DNA from: JBBRZM01 sp963813635
GTDB taxonomy: Bacteria > Actinomycetota > Acidimicrobiia > IMCC26256 > JBBRZM01
Assembly (NCBI GenBank): GCA_963813635.1
Contig: CAWEZO010000011.1
Location: 558,001-622,000 of the forward strand
DNA length: 64,000 bases
Direction of reading: 5' to 3'
Below, piece after piece: positions 18,177 to 27,570 of this stretch (its first letter is position 1; the number at the start of each line of letters is the position of its first letter). Below the pieces are notes generated by a model. It saw only the letters and a program-made list of their open reading frames with translations. It was not told the DNA's origin and made no database searches. A program made the position numbers and the translations under genes.

Positions 18177-19343
18177 TCACGTCCCCATGGTTGTCTTGCC
18201 TGTGGCACCGGTGCCTGCGCCGGCACCCTGCCAGGCGGCGGCGTCGCCGAGCTGGACGCTCTTGTTCCGGTTCTTGCCGTGGCGCCAAACCGTGAGCTCG
18301 ACGCGGTCGCCGGGTCGACGCTCGCGCACCTCGGCCATCAGGCCGCTGATGCCGGCCACGCTCCGCCCGGCGACTGCCACGATCACGTCACCCGACGCGA
18401 TGCCGCTGCGGCCGGCGGGACTCTGCGGCACCACGTCCTTCACGGCAACGCCGGATCGAGGCGTGCCGTGCTGCGGGCGGTCGCTCGCGTCGGTGCCGGC
18501 AACGCCCAACCAGCCGTGCATCGCGTGCCCGTTGACCCGGAGCTGCGCGGCGACATCTCGGGCGCTGTCGATGGGCACGGCGAGGCCCGTCTTCGTCGAG
18601 CCAGGCGGAGCGATCAGGATGCCGACCAGCGCGCCGTCGCTGTCGAGCAGCGCGCCGCCACCGGCGCCGGTGTCGCGTGCGAGATCGGTGCGGAGCAGGC
18701 CCGCGAGCACCACCCCGTTGCCATCGGTCGTGAGCTCGTCGACCGACGATACGACGCCGGTGTCGGTTCGGCGGCCGGTCTCCGCATGGACGGCGATCGC
18801 GACGACTCGTGTCCCCTTGTCCGGCGGCATGGCGGCGATCGGCATACCGGTGAGCCCCCCGTCGTTGACGTCGAGCAGGGCGAGGTCGGTATCGGGATCC
18901 GCGCCGACGACGCGTGCGTGCCGGGCGCGGCCGTCACGGGTGACGACCTGGACGTCGGCGCGAGCCGCGACGAGGTGTGCGTTCGTCAGCACCTCCGAGC
19001 CTCCGAGCGACACGCCTGCGCCTTCCGTGCCGGCGGACTTCACGGCCACCACGCTTCCCAGCGCAGCGGCGGCCGTGCCTCCGGAGGTCACCACGGTTCG
19101 TACCGTGCCGGACGAGCGATGCGACCCGCTCGACGAATCCAACGCGCCGACGGTCAGCAGCACCACGGCGACCGCGCCGGCCCCGGCGAGGGCCACGAGC
19201 CCCATGCGCCACCGCCTGGCGTTGGCGTCGCTCCCGGGCGCGCGGCGGGGCGAACCGAGCTCGGAAGGGTGCAACCAGACTCGATCGAGTGGATCGGGGG
19301 GCGGCCCGCTCGCGCCTTCATCGTCGGAGGCGTCACTCGGCAT
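18177..19343 (-). CDS. HtrA-like trypsin-fold PDZ protein lacking the catalytic serine
   Basis: Membrane-anchored HtrA/DegP-type protein, 388 residues. An acidic cytoplasmic N-terminus (MPSDASDDEG) is followed by a helix (RMGLVALAGAGAVAVVLLTV, residues ~45-64), a trypsin-like domain and a C-terminal PDZ domain (SGVAVKDVVPQSPAGRSG, GDVIVAVAGRSV). The catalytic His (LTNAHLVA) and Asp (DTDLALLDV) are in place, but the nucleophile motif GNSGGP is replaced by GAGGGAL, so Ser is Gly. It is therefore probably a non-proteolytic scaffold or sensor. No frameshift is seen. It ends 40 bp before the AhbAB-like gene. Confidence 0.85.
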   Translation of the reverse strand: MPSDASDDEGASGPPPDPLDRVWLHPSELGSPRRAPGSDANARRWRMGLVALAGAGAVAVVLLTVGALDSSSGSHRSSGTVRTVVTSGGTAAAALGSVVAVKSAGTEGAGVSLGGSEVLTNAHLVAARADVQVVTRDGRARHARVVGADPDTDLALLDVNDGGLTGMPIAAMPPDKGTRVVAIAVHAETGRRTDTGVVSSVDELTTDGNGVVLAGLLRTDLARDTGAGGGALLDSDGALVGILIAPPGSTKTGLAVPIDSARDVAAQLRVNGHAMHGWLGVAGTDASDRPQHGTPRSGVAVKDVVPQSPAGRSGIASGDVIVAVAGRSVAGISGLMAEVRERRPGDRVELTVWRHGKNRNKSVQLGDAAAWQGAGAGTGATGKTTMGT

Positions 19344-19451
19344 GGCGAGGAGTGTACCGACGGCATGCGCCGATTTGTCCGCGCCCGGGACCTGTGCTCG
19401 GCGCGTCGGTGGCCGGTTGTGGCGCGAGCATGGTGGGCAGTGTTGGGCCAT

Positions 19452-21330
19452 ATGAGCGTGTCAGATGTGCGATCGCCCGAGGAACGGCTTCGGTACGTCG
19501 AGAGCGTCCTCGCCCGGTTCCGCTGGCTGCTCGCGTTGTTCGGGATCGTGTTCACCGTTTTCGACCCGAAGGCCGACGTGCTCCGGTGGACGGCGCTGCT
19601 CGTGCTCGTCGCGTCATGCTGCGTCGCAACGCTCGCCCTGCGCTTTCCACTGAACGTGACCCAGCTCCGCATCCTCGGCGCGGTGGTTGTCGGCGCCGAC
19701 ATGTTGCTCGTCATGTCGGTGATGTTCACCGACACGAGCCAGATCGAGCGGGGAGTCTTCCTGGCCGGCGTGCTCGTGATCTTCGAGGGCGCCGTGCGCT
19801 GGATGATCACCGGCGGTGTGCTCACGGCGATCGCGCTCGACCTCGCCATGCTGGCGTGGATGCAGCGTCGCGACGCGATCGGCTCCGTGCCCTTCGACGC
19901 GCCGGCCTTCGCGTTTCGTTCCGCGATCTTCATCGCGCTCGGATTCGCGATCGGTGTGCTCGTGCGCGCCCTCGAAACGGCCCGCGACGAGCTGGCCCAG
20001 CGGTTGAGCGAGTCGGAGATCGTCAACACCTTCGCCCTGGAGGCCCCGCGGCTGAGTGAGCAGGCGGCGGTGCGGCTGCTCGCAGGCCTGTTGCACGATG
20101 AGCTCGGCTACAAGAAGGTGGGCATCCTGTTGTACGACCCGACCGGCGGCGTCTTGCGACGGGCCGCCGCCGCCGGCTTCAGCTCCGACGTCGAAAACGT
20201 GATGGGTGCGGCTGATGCGGCGCTGGACGGCATCCCCGTCGGGCGCGACACGCGCAGCATCGCGGCGCGCTGCTTCCGCACCGGCCGGTCGCAGGTCGTC
20301 GTCGACGTCATCAGCGACCCCGACTACCTCATGGTCGACCCATCGGTGCGGTCACAACTGCACGTGCTGCTCCGCGCCGGTGGCCGTCGACTCGGGGTCA
20401 TCGTCGTGAGCTCCGACGTCATTGACGGCTTTTCCGACAACGACGCCCGTCTGCTCGAGCGGGCGGCGGCCGAGCTCGCCCAGGTTCTCGAGCACGCGGC
20501 GGCTGGGCGAGGTGCAACGCGAGACCATCGACGACTTGCAGCGACTCTCGACCATGAAGGACGACTTCATCGCGATCACGAGCCATGAGCTGCGCACCCC
20601 GCTGACCGCGATGCGCGGCTTTGCCGGGGCGTTGGAGGCACACCGCGGCGACATGTCGGCCGAGCAGGAAGAGAACGCGATCCGGGCCATCTCCCGGCAG
20701 GTCGAGCGGATGAGCACGCTGACCGAGGATCTGCTGGCGGTCTCCCTCATCGACAGTGGGCGGAGCTCGCCGACACTCGAGCTCGTCGACGTCGCCGCGA
20801 TCGCCCACGAGGTCGCAGCCGACCTCGATCCCCACGATGGCGTGCACGGGGTGTCCGTCTCGATTCCCGACACGCTGCCCCGGGTCGCTGCCGACCCGTC
20901 ATTCCTGCGACGGGTGCTCGTCAACCTGATCTCGAACGGCCTGCGCTACTCGCCGGCGGGCGGCGCGGTCAACGTGGACGGACGGCTCGAGGAGAAGGCG
21001 ATCCGCATTGAGGTCCGCGACCACGGCGTCGGTATCGCGGCGGCGGACGTCGAGCAGCTCTTCGGAAAGTTCGTCCGCGTCGGATCGACCCGTGCGATCG
21101 GCGGCACCGGCCTCGGGCTGTTCATCGTCAAGGGACTCGTCGAGGCGATGGACGGCGAGGTCACCGTCGAAAGCACGCCCGGCGAAGGCTCGTGCTTCGC
21201 GTTCACGCTCCCGGTCGCCCCGGCGGTGACCCCTTCGACCGCGCCGGACGGCGCGAGCCCGCTGAACGGTGCTCGCCCTGACGGCCTGTTGCCCGGCTCG
21301 GCTTCCCGGGCAGGTCGTTCAGTACGATGA
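19452..21330 (+). CDS. Membrane sensor histidine kinase with GAF domain (frameshifted)
   Basis: Histidine kinase of ~625 residues. Five to six hydrophobic helices fill residues ~20-175, then a GAF-like domain (~200-340), a HisKA helix with the phospho-acceptor in ITSHELRTPLTAMRGFA, and an HATPase with LVNLISNGLRYSPAGG, VRDHGVGIA and GGTGLGLFIVKGLVEAMDG. The frame shifts once near 20505, between AQVLEHAA and GEVQRETIDDLQRL. ATG 19452 (MSVSDVRSPEERLRYVES) is chosen at the family-like N-terminus. No response regulator lies next to it, so its partner is elsewhere. The ligand is unknown. Confidence 0.82.
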
Positions 21331-21334
21331 AGTC

Positions 21335-21817
21335 ATGCTCGAGCCGCCCTTCGAAGGCGACTGGGTGGGTCTCACGTCGCTCCCACTGCCGGTCGATGCC
21401 GCCATGGCCTGGGCCACGACGCCCGCAAGCGGGGCGGTCGTGTGCTTCCTCGGGGTCGTTCGCGACCATTCCGACGACCGTGGCGGCGTTCACGGGCTGA
21501 CCTACGAGGCGTACGAGGACGCCGCCACGCGCCGGCTCGCCGAGGTCGCCGCTGATGCCCGGGCACGCTGGCCCGCCCTCCAACGCGTGGCGCTGCTCCA
21601 CCGTCTGGGTGAGCTGGCGCTCGGCGAGCCGTCGGTGGTGGTTGTCGCAACGGCGCCGCATCGAGACGTCACCTTCGACGCCGCCCGCCATTGCATCGAC
21701 ACGCTCAAGGAGACGATTCCGATCTGGAAGCGCGAGCATTGGGACGAAGGATCCGACTGGGCGACCTCCGCCCGGCCCGTCCGCTCGGTGAGCGATCCCG
21801 TCACCGAGCCCCACTGA
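21335..21817 (+). CDS. moaE: Molybdopterin synthase catalytic subunit MoaE
   Basis: Large subunit of molybdopterin synthase, which transfers sulfur from MoaD to precursor Z. 160 residues, the normal length. It has GAVVCFLGVVRDHSDDRGG, the LTYEAYEDAA segment, HRLGELALGEPSVVV and the C-terminal active-site lysine context IPIWKREHW. The ATG at 21335 is 4 bp after the histidine kinase stop, so it may be read from the same transcript. No moaD, moaC or moaA is visible in the window. Confidence 0.92.
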   Translation: MLEPPFEGDWVGLTSLPLPVDAAMAWATTPASGAVVCFLGVVRDHSDDRGGVHGLTYEAYEDAATRRLAEVAADARARWPALQRVALLHRLGELALGEPSVVVVATAPHRDVTFDAARHCIDTLKETIPIWKREHWDEGSDWATSARPVRSVSDPVTEPH

Positions 21818-21826
21818 AGGTTGGCA

Positions 21827-22012
21827 ATGGAATTTCTTCTGCTCGCGGTCGTCGTGAGCGCAGTCGGGATCACGATCATCGCGATCCGCCACCGGCGGCC
21901 CAAGACCGGCATCCGCGCGAGCATCGACGAGTTCGAGAAGGCCCGCGAGGCGATCGCGCCCGCGCGCCCCGACGACGATCGTCCCTCACGGGGAGCGCGG
22001 CGCCCTGGCTAA
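21827..22012 (+). CDS. Small single-helix membrane protein
   Basis: A 61-residue protein with one N-terminal transmembrane helix (MEFLLLAVVVSAVGITIIAI) and a basic then Asp/Arg-rich cytoplasmic tail with the segment IRASIDEFEKAREAIAP. A GAAGG ribosome-binding site precedes the ATG at 21827. It lies between moaE and mreB and its end overlaps the proposed mreB start by 8 bp, so it is probably translationally coupled to mreB. Small membrane proteins of this shape are common in Acidimicrobiia and Microbacteriaceae at this place; the function is unknown. Confidence 0.7.
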   Translation: MEFLLLAVVVSAVGITIIAIRHRRPKTGIRASIDEFEKAREAIAPARPDDDRPSRGARRPG

Positions 22013-23012
22013 AGACCTCGCCATCGATCTCGGTACCGCGAACACCCTGGTGTACTCGCGCGGCCAGGGCATCATCCTCAACGAGCCGACCGTCATCGCG
22101 CTCAACAGCCGCTCGCAAGACGTGCTCGCGATGGGCCACGAGGCGTGGCAGATGATCGGGCGTACGCCGGGCTACATCGTGGCGGTGCGGCCGTTGCGCG
22201 GTGGTGCCATCACCGACTTCGAGATCACCCAGCGTCTCATCCGCCTGCTCTTTCAGCGGTCCGGCGTGTCGCGTCTGCATCGCGCCCGGGTGCTCATCTG
22301 TGTGCCGTCCGCGATCACCCACGTCGAGCAGCGAGCGGTGCTCGAAGCCGCACGCCGCGCCGGCGCGGCACAGACGTACCTCATCGAGCAGCCGATGGCG
22401 GCCGCGATCGGCGCGGGGCTGCCGATCCACGAGCCGCTCGGCAACATGATCGTCGACGTCGGCGGCGGCACCACCGAGGTAGCGGTGATTTCGCTCGGCG
22501 GGGTCGTGGCGCTCGAAGCGGTGCGCGTCGGCTCGTTCGACCTCGACAGCACGATCCAGTCGTACGTGCGCAAGGAGTACGGCGTCGCGATCGGAGAGCG
22601 CACCGCGGAGGAGATCAAGCTCGCGATCGGCTCGGCGTTCCCGACGGCCGACGAGTTCAAGGCCGAGGTGCGGGGCCGCGATCTGATGAGCGGTCTCCCG
22701 AAGACGATCATCCTCACGCCGGAGGAGATCCGCGACGCGATCGAAGAGCCCGTCCGTTCGATCACCGACGCGGTGATCCGCGCCCTCGCTCAGACACCGC
22801 CCGAGCTCGCGCAGGACCTGATCCTGAACGGCATCCATCTCGTGGGCGGCGGCGGCATGCTCCGGGGCCTCGACCTGCGGATCTCCAAGGAGACCGCTCT
22901 GCCGGTGCAGCTCGTCGACGCACCACTCGAGGCGGTCGTGCTCGGCGCCGGCCGCTGCCTCGAGTCGTTCGACCGGCTCAAGGAGATGTTCATGGGCAAG
23001 GCGCGCACCTGA
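22005..23012 (+). CDS. mreB: Rod-shape/cell-morphology protein MreB
   Basis: Actin-like MreB of 335 residues. It shows phosphate-1 motif DLAIDLGTANT, the connect-1 region, phosphate-2 DVGGGTTEVAVISLGG and the adenosine motif LVGGGGMLRGL. No ATG/GTG/TTG lies before DLGTANT in frame; the first GTG (22050) is inside the motif. A CTG at 22005 gives MAKDLAIDLGTANT, exactly the family N-terminus, preceded by GGGGAG 9 bp upstream, so I propose a CTG start (or a base error for GTG). mreC, mreD and pbp genes are not adjacent, so it is a solitary copy. Expected role: guiding cell-wall synthesis as membrane-bound filaments. Confidence 0.9.
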   Translation: MAKDLAIDLGTANTLVYSRGQGIILNEPTVIALNSRSQDVLAMGHEAWQMIGRTPGYIVAVRPLRGGAITDFEITQRLIRLLFQRSGVSRLHRARVLICVPSAITHVEQRAVLEAARRAGAAQTYLIEQPMAAAIGAGLPIHEPLGNMIVDVGGGTTEVAVISLGGVVALEAVRVGSFDLDSTIQSYVRKEYGVAIGERTAEEIKLAIGSAFPTADEFKAEVRGRDLMSGLPKTIILTPEEIRDAIEEPVRSITDAVIRALAQTPPELAQDLILNGIHLVGGGGMLRGLDLRISKETALPVQLVDAPLEAVVLGAGRCLESFDRLKEMFMGKART

Positions 23013-23070
23013 GCCGGAGCCGGCTTGTGCGTCACGGGTGAGAGTCGGGCCGCTGACGCAGCGTCTCCGG

Positions 23071-23736
23071 TCAGTCTCCACCTGCGGCACGCAGGTCTTC
23101 GGCCGCTTGGCGCACCTGCCAGTCACGGTCGTCGACGGCGATCGCGATCGCGGCGTCCACGCCGGGCCCGGTGAACGCCGCCAGCGCCAGCACCGCGCGC
23201 CGGCGGACCGTCGCCTTGTCGCTGCACGCGTCGAGCACCGCTTGCAGGCCGGCCGGGTCGCCGAGGGCACCGACCGCGGCGACGGCCGCCTCCCGCGCGA
23301 TCGCGTCGTGGTGCCCCGTCGCGGTCTGCGAGAGCACGGGCACCGCGCCGGCCGCCACTGCCGTGTCGCCCAGCTCGCCGAGCGCCCACGCGGCGGCTTC
23401 GAGCACGGTCACGTCCGAATCGCCGAGCATCGCCACGAGGCGTCGGGCCAAGCGCAGATCGGCAACGCCGGTCGCGAGCTCGGCCGCACGGCGCCGCACC
23501 GCACTCGAGCCATCACGGCTTGCGACGCTGCACGCGGTGCGGCCGGTAGACGCCGCCGCGGCGCGGACCAGCGCACCCAGCGCAGCGCTCCGAACTCGTG
23601 GGTCGGGGGCGTCACGCAGATCCGCGCGCAGCTCCGTTACGGCGCCCGCCGGCAGCCGGCCGCCGAGGCCGAGGGCGGCGATCCGGGCTGCCTGCTCGAC
23701 CGGTGTCTCGTCGCGCGGCCGACGGTTCCCGGGCAC
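23071..23736 (-). CDS. HEAT-repeat protein
   Basis: A 221-residue Ala-rich all-helical protein with about six HEAT-like repeats, for example SDVTVLEAAAWALGELGDTA and DAIAREAAVAAVGALGDPAG, each two helices with the typical Asp-Pro turn. GTG 23736 (VPGNRRPRDETPVEQ) is chosen, as translation further upstream has no repeat character. HEAT proteins act as protein-binding scaffolds, and some have phycobilin-lyase-like folds; no catalytic motif is visible. It is convergent with mreB and divergent from the sortase. Confidence 0.8.
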   Translation of the reverse strand: MPGNRRPRDETPVEQAARIAALGLGGRLPAGAVTELRADLRDAPDPRVRSAALGALVRAAAASTGRTACSVASRDGSSAVRRRAAELATGVADLRLARRLVAMLGDSDVTVLEAAAWALGELGDTAVAAGAVPVLSQTATGHHDAIAREAAVAAVGALGDPAGLQAVLDACSDKATVRRRAVLALAAFTGPGVDAAIAIAVDDRDWQVRQAAEDLRAAGGD

Positions 23737-23765
23737 GGTTGCGACCCTACAGTGGTCGGTCTGGT

Positions 23766-24437
23766 GTGCCGATCCGGGTCGAGGTGGGACGTTTGAGTCG
23801 CCGAACCGCAAGGCTGCTGCCGGCGACGGTCGTCGCGCTGGCAGTCATCGCCGCGGTCGTGGCCGGTGTCGCACTGCTCGACGGCGGCAGGAGTGGCGCC
23901 GCCAAACGCGACAACCCGGTGCTGCACAACTCGCAGCGCAAGGCGCCCGTCTCCTCGTCGACCACCCCGCCCGCGCGGGCACTCCCGCAACCCGAAGATT
24001 CACCGAAAGACCCCAACGCCGATGTACCGATCACGCAGATCGGCGAGATCGAGATTCCCAAGATCGGCCTGATCCACCCCGTCTTCGAGGGGGTGTGGCT
24101 CACCGTCGTCAACCACGGTCCGGGTCATTGGCCGGGCTCGGCCGAGCCCGGCGGGTACGGCAATACCGTGTTCGCCGGCCACCGGGTCACCCACACGCAT
24201 CCGTTCCGCCGCCTCAACGAGCTCGTTGCCGGCGACGACATCATCGTGCGCACCGACAAGGGTGTGTTCACCTACAGGGTGACGAGCTCCGAAGTGGTGA
24301 CGCCGAAGACCGGCATCTCGATCGTGGATCAGCACCCCGGTCACATGATCACCCTGTTCGCCTGCCATCCTCCCGGGAGCGCCCAGTACCGGTATGTCGT
24401 GCACGGTGACCTCGTGAGCAGTCAGCCACCCGCGTGA
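23766..24437 (+). CDS. Class E-like sortase
   Basis: Membrane-bound transpeptidase. An N-terminal helix (LPATVVALAVIAAVVAGVALL) anchors it, then a Ser/Thr/Pro linker, then the sortase barrel with the catalytic His in NTVFAGHRVTHTHPFRRL, Cys in MITLFACHPP (in place of TLxTC) and Arg in AQYRYVVHGD. Total 223 residues from GTG 23766; GTG 23781 is an alternative start and neither has a strong ribosome-binding site. Housekeeping actinobacterial sortases of class E attach LAXTG-type proteins. No LPXTG-like substrate was seen in the window, so the target is elsewhere. Confidence 0.85.
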   Translation: MPIRVEVGRLSRRTARLLPATVVALAVIAAVVAGVALLDGGRSGAAKRDNPVLHNSQRKAPVSSSTTPPARALPQPEDSPKDPNADVPITQIGEIEIPKIGLIHPVFEGVWLTVVNHGPGHWPGSAEPGGYGNTVFAGHRVTHTHPFRRLNELVAGDDIIVRTDKGVFTYRVTSSEVVTPKTGISIVDQHPGHMITLFACHPPGSAQYRYVVHGDLVSSQPPA

Positions 24438-24480
24438 TGTCACGCGCGAGCTTCAGGCACCAAATCGGAGGACGAACCGG

Positions 24481-25591
24481 ATGAGCGACGCGTCCCCCGA
24501 GCTCCAGGTCCCGGCCGCGCCGGTCAAGCGGCGCCGGCGGGGATGGGCGATCGCCGGTGGGGTGGTCGCAGTGCTGCTCGCGATCGTGCTCGTCGGCGCA
24601 TATCTCGTACGGCTGCCGTACGTGATCATCTCGCCGGGCGCGGCAACGCCCGTCGAGGACGTCGTCAACATCCGTGGCGCGACCACCTACCCGCACCGCG
24701 GCTCGTTGCTCTTTCTCACCGTGATGATCACGCGCCCCGAGCCTGGTCCCAACCTGTACCGCTACCTCGCGGCCAAGCTCGACGACGACTCGGAGATTGT
24801 CGGGCGTGACGAGTATCTGCAGGGCCGCAGCGCGAAACAGGACGAGCAGCTCAACACCCAGCTCATGACGCAGTCGCAGCTCACCGCCAAGGTGGTCGCC
24901 CTCCGGCGTCTGGGCTATCCCGTGACGATCACCGGCGCCGGCGCGATCGTCGCCGGGGTCGGCAAAGGCTCCCCGGCTTCCGGCAAGCTCGAGGTCCGCG
25001 ACGTCATCACCGCGGTCGACGGCACGCCGGTGTCGACCAGCGACGAGATCGGCCCCTTGGTGCGGAAACGTCCGCCGGGCGCGCCGGTCACGTTCTCGAT
25101 CACCCGAAAGGGTGTCGCGAAGACCGTCACCGTCGTCACGACGAAGGGGAAAGCGGGCGATGCCAAGGGCAAGGCGTTCGTCGGCATCGCGACGGTCACG
25201 AAGGACCAAAAAGTCGACTTCACGCCCGACATCAGGATCAACCCCGGCGCGGTGAGCGGCCCGTCCGCCGGTCTCGCGTTCACCCTCACGATCATCGACG
25301 AGCTGACGCCGGGCAATCTGACCGGTGGGAAGAAGGTGGCGGTGACCGGCGAGATTCTTCCCGGCGGGCTCGTCGGGCCCGTGGGCGGGGTCGCGGCAGA
25401 AGGCGGCCGCAGCGCACGACGCGGGAGCAATGCTGTTCCTGGTGCCGCCCGATGAATTGAAGGAGGCACGCAGCCACGCGCACGGAATGAAGGTCGTGGC
25501 GGTGCCGAATCTCGACGCCGCGCTCAATGCCCTCCATCGGGCGGGCGGTGCTGCGGTGCCGCCACCACCGTCCTCCACGACACCTCGCTGA
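24481..25591 (+). CDS. PDZ-domain Lon-like protease, YlbL/Rv3194c family (frameshifted)
   Basis: Membrane serine protease of ~370 residues. Cytoplasmic N-terminus, one helix (AIAGGVVAVLLAIVLVGAYL), a PDZ domain (VGKGSPASGKLEVRDVITAV) and a Lon-type proteolytic domain with the catalytic Ser in VSGPSAGLAFTL (residue ~262). The frame slips near 25395; the catalytic Lys follows in the other frame as RQKAAAAHDAGAMLF and the protein ends at 25591 with a Pro-rich tail. Both catalytic residues are therefore preserved once the slip is corrected. In mycobacteria this gene sits beside the UPF0182 gene; here a DivIVA-like gene lies between them. Confidence 0.85.
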
Positions 25592-25638
25592 GCGGGGTGT
25601 CGGGCGCGCGCCCGCGTGTTTCAATACAGTGTGGGCCC

Positions 25639-27504
25639 ATGAGTGACGTTGACGCCCACCGGCGCCCGATCTCCACCGCAGCACGTCTCAACCCCGAAGA
25701 GATCTCCAACCGCGCGTTCAGTGTCGCGAGGCGCGGGTACGCCGAGTCCGAGGTGCGCGCGTTCTTGCGCCGCGTTGCCGACGACGTGGGCGTGCTGCGG
25801 GAGCGGGAGCGCCAGCTCGCGCAACAGGTCGAACAGCTCGAGACGAAGCTGCGCAACCCCGAGCCGCCGACCGAGCGTCAGCTCCTCGACTCGCTCGGCG
25901 AGGAGACGGCCCGCGTGCTCCGGTCCGCCCAGGAGGCGGCCGAGGACATCCGCGGCAAGGCGGCAGAGAAGTCGGCGCAGCTCGTCCACGAAGCCCAAGA
26001 GTCGGCCCGGATACTGCGCGAGGAAGCCGAGAGCTTTGTGGGCGATCGCCGGCGCGAAGTCGAGGAAGCGGCGGCGCAGCTGGAGGAGACGGCCGAGGCC
26101 CGCGCATCCGAGCTTCGGGCCGAGGTCGAGGAGCATGTCAAGGCGCTGCGTGAGGAGACCGACCGGTTCGTGAGCGACGAGCGCGAACGCGCCACCGGTG
26201 AGATCGCGACCGAGATCGAGTCCGCCCGCGAACGGGGCCGCGAGATGCTCAACGAGGCGCGCGCGGTTCGCGAACGCGTGTTGGCCGATCTCACGAAGCG
26301 GCGCGGTCAGATGCAACACCAGATCGAGGAGCTGCGCGCCGGCCGCGAGCAGATGCTCGACGCGTACCGCGTTGTGCGGCGCACCCTCGGCGAAGCCGCC
26401 GACGCGCTCGCGGGCACCGAAGGCGTGGATGCGGTGCTGGCCGCGATCCCGCCCGTGCCGGTACTCGCCGAGGCGACAACGTCGGAGCACCAAGCCTCGG
26501 CGCAGGCCGCTCCACCCGCGGAGGCGCCGGCCGACGCCGGCTCGTCCTCGCCCGACGTCGAGCACGAGACGGCCGAGGCCGACGAGACCGGCGGGGCCGA
26601 GGAGGCCGCCAAGGCGTCCGCCGAAGAGCGTCCCCGCGCCGCAGACGTGTTCGCCAGACTCCGAGCAGGCCGTTCGCGACGGTCCGACGAGCCCGCTCAG
26701 CAGTTGGAGAGCGAGCAGAGCGGCACGGCGACGGCGACGATGGAATCCGCGACCGAGAGGCCGGGCGACGACGAAGACGACGACGACGAGGCTGCCGTCG
26801 CGGTCGGCGATGACGTGATCGACCTGACCGCGGACGACGGCGCGGATCCCGACGGGCGGGGGCTGCGTGCTCGCGACGAAGCGCTGGCCGAGCCGGGCCG
26901 GGTGCTGCTGCGCATCGGGAAGCGCGCGCTCCAAGACGAGCAGAACGACTTTCTCGACGCGCTCCGCCGCCAGAAGGGCAGCATCAATCTTGACGAGCTG
27001 CTGCCTGCGCGCGACGCGCAGCACGCGATGTGGCTCGAGGTGTTGCGCGACCCGCTCGGGGACGCGTACGCGGCCGGGTTCACGTCATCCGGTGGCAGCG
27101 CGAAGCCGGCCCACGCGCCCGGCGAGCTCGTCGGCGAGCTCGCCGCGACACTCGTCGACCCGTTGCGCGAACGCCTCGCGACCGTCGACGGGTCAAGCGC
27201 CGACGCCGAGGTGCTCACCCAGCAGATCGGCTCGCGTTATCGAGAATGGAAGAGCCAGAGCTTGCAACCCGTGCTCGAGGACGCGCTCGCGGTTGCGTAC
27301 TCCCGAGGTGTGTACGAATCGACGGCGTCGGAAGCGCGGCTGCGTTGGGTGCCGGCGCGGCCCGGTCAATGTCCCGATTGCGATGACAACGCGCTCGAGC
27401 CGACACCTCGCGGCAAGCTCTTCCCGACCGGACAGCCGTTCCCGCCGGCGCACCCGGGATGCCGTTGCCTGCTCGTCGCGGTCGAGGCCGACGCCGGTGC
27501 TTGA
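25639..27504 (+). CDS. DivIVA-domain coiled-coil protein with C-terminal Cys/His motif
   Basis: A 621-residue protein. Residues ~15-50 form a DivIVA N-domain (LNPEEISNRAFSVARRGYAE), which binds curved membranes. Residues ~55-270 are a long heptad-rich coiled coil, then a Pro/Ala/Glu linker, an acidic run (DDEDDDDEA, ~residue 376) and a helical domain. The end has CPDCDDNALEP, GKLFPTGQPFPPAHPGC and RC (residues ~577-607), a possible zinc site similar in pattern to the end of phage head-morphogenesis proteins. Such a fusion is unusual for DivIVA/Wag31. It probably organises polar or septal growth with its envelope neighbours; the C-terminal role is unknown. Confidence 0.8.
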   Translation: MSDVDAHRRPISTAARLNPEEISNRAFSVARRGYAESEVRAFLRRVADDVGVLRERERQLAQQVEQLETKLRNPEPPTERQLLDSLGEETARVLRSAQEAAEDIRGKAAEKSAQLVHEAQESARILREEAESFVGDRRREVEEAAAQLEETAEARASELRAEVEEHVKALREETDRFVSDERERATGEIATEIESARERGREMLNEARAVRERVLADLTKRRGQMQHQIEELRAGREQMLDAYRVVRRTLGEAADALAGTEGVDAVLAAIPPVPVLAEATTSEHQASAQAAPPAEAPADAGSSSPDVEHETAEADETGGAEEAAKASAEERPRAADVFARLRAGRSRRSDEPAQQLESEQSGTATATMESATERPGDDEDDDDEAAVAVGDDVIDLTADDGADPDGRGLRARDEALAEPGRVLLRIGKRALQDEQNDFLDALRRQKGSINLDELLPARDAQHAMWLEVLRDPLGDAYAAGFTSSGGSAKPAHAPGELVGELAATLVDPLRERLATVDGSSADAEVLTQQIGSRYREWKSQSLQPVLEDALAVAYSRGVYESTASEARLRWVPARPGQCPDCDDNALEPTPRGKLFPTGQPFPPAHPGCRCLLVAVEADAGA

Positions 27505-27570
27505 GCCGTCCCGGCACAACCTGGCTGCCCGCGCTCGCGAATCGCTTGCGTCCCTCTAGCATTCGCTTCG

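Noticed and set aside
27370..27462. Phage head-morphogenesis-like ending as evidence of a prophage
   Set aside because: It is part of one DivIVA-domain frame and no other phage gene is nearby.
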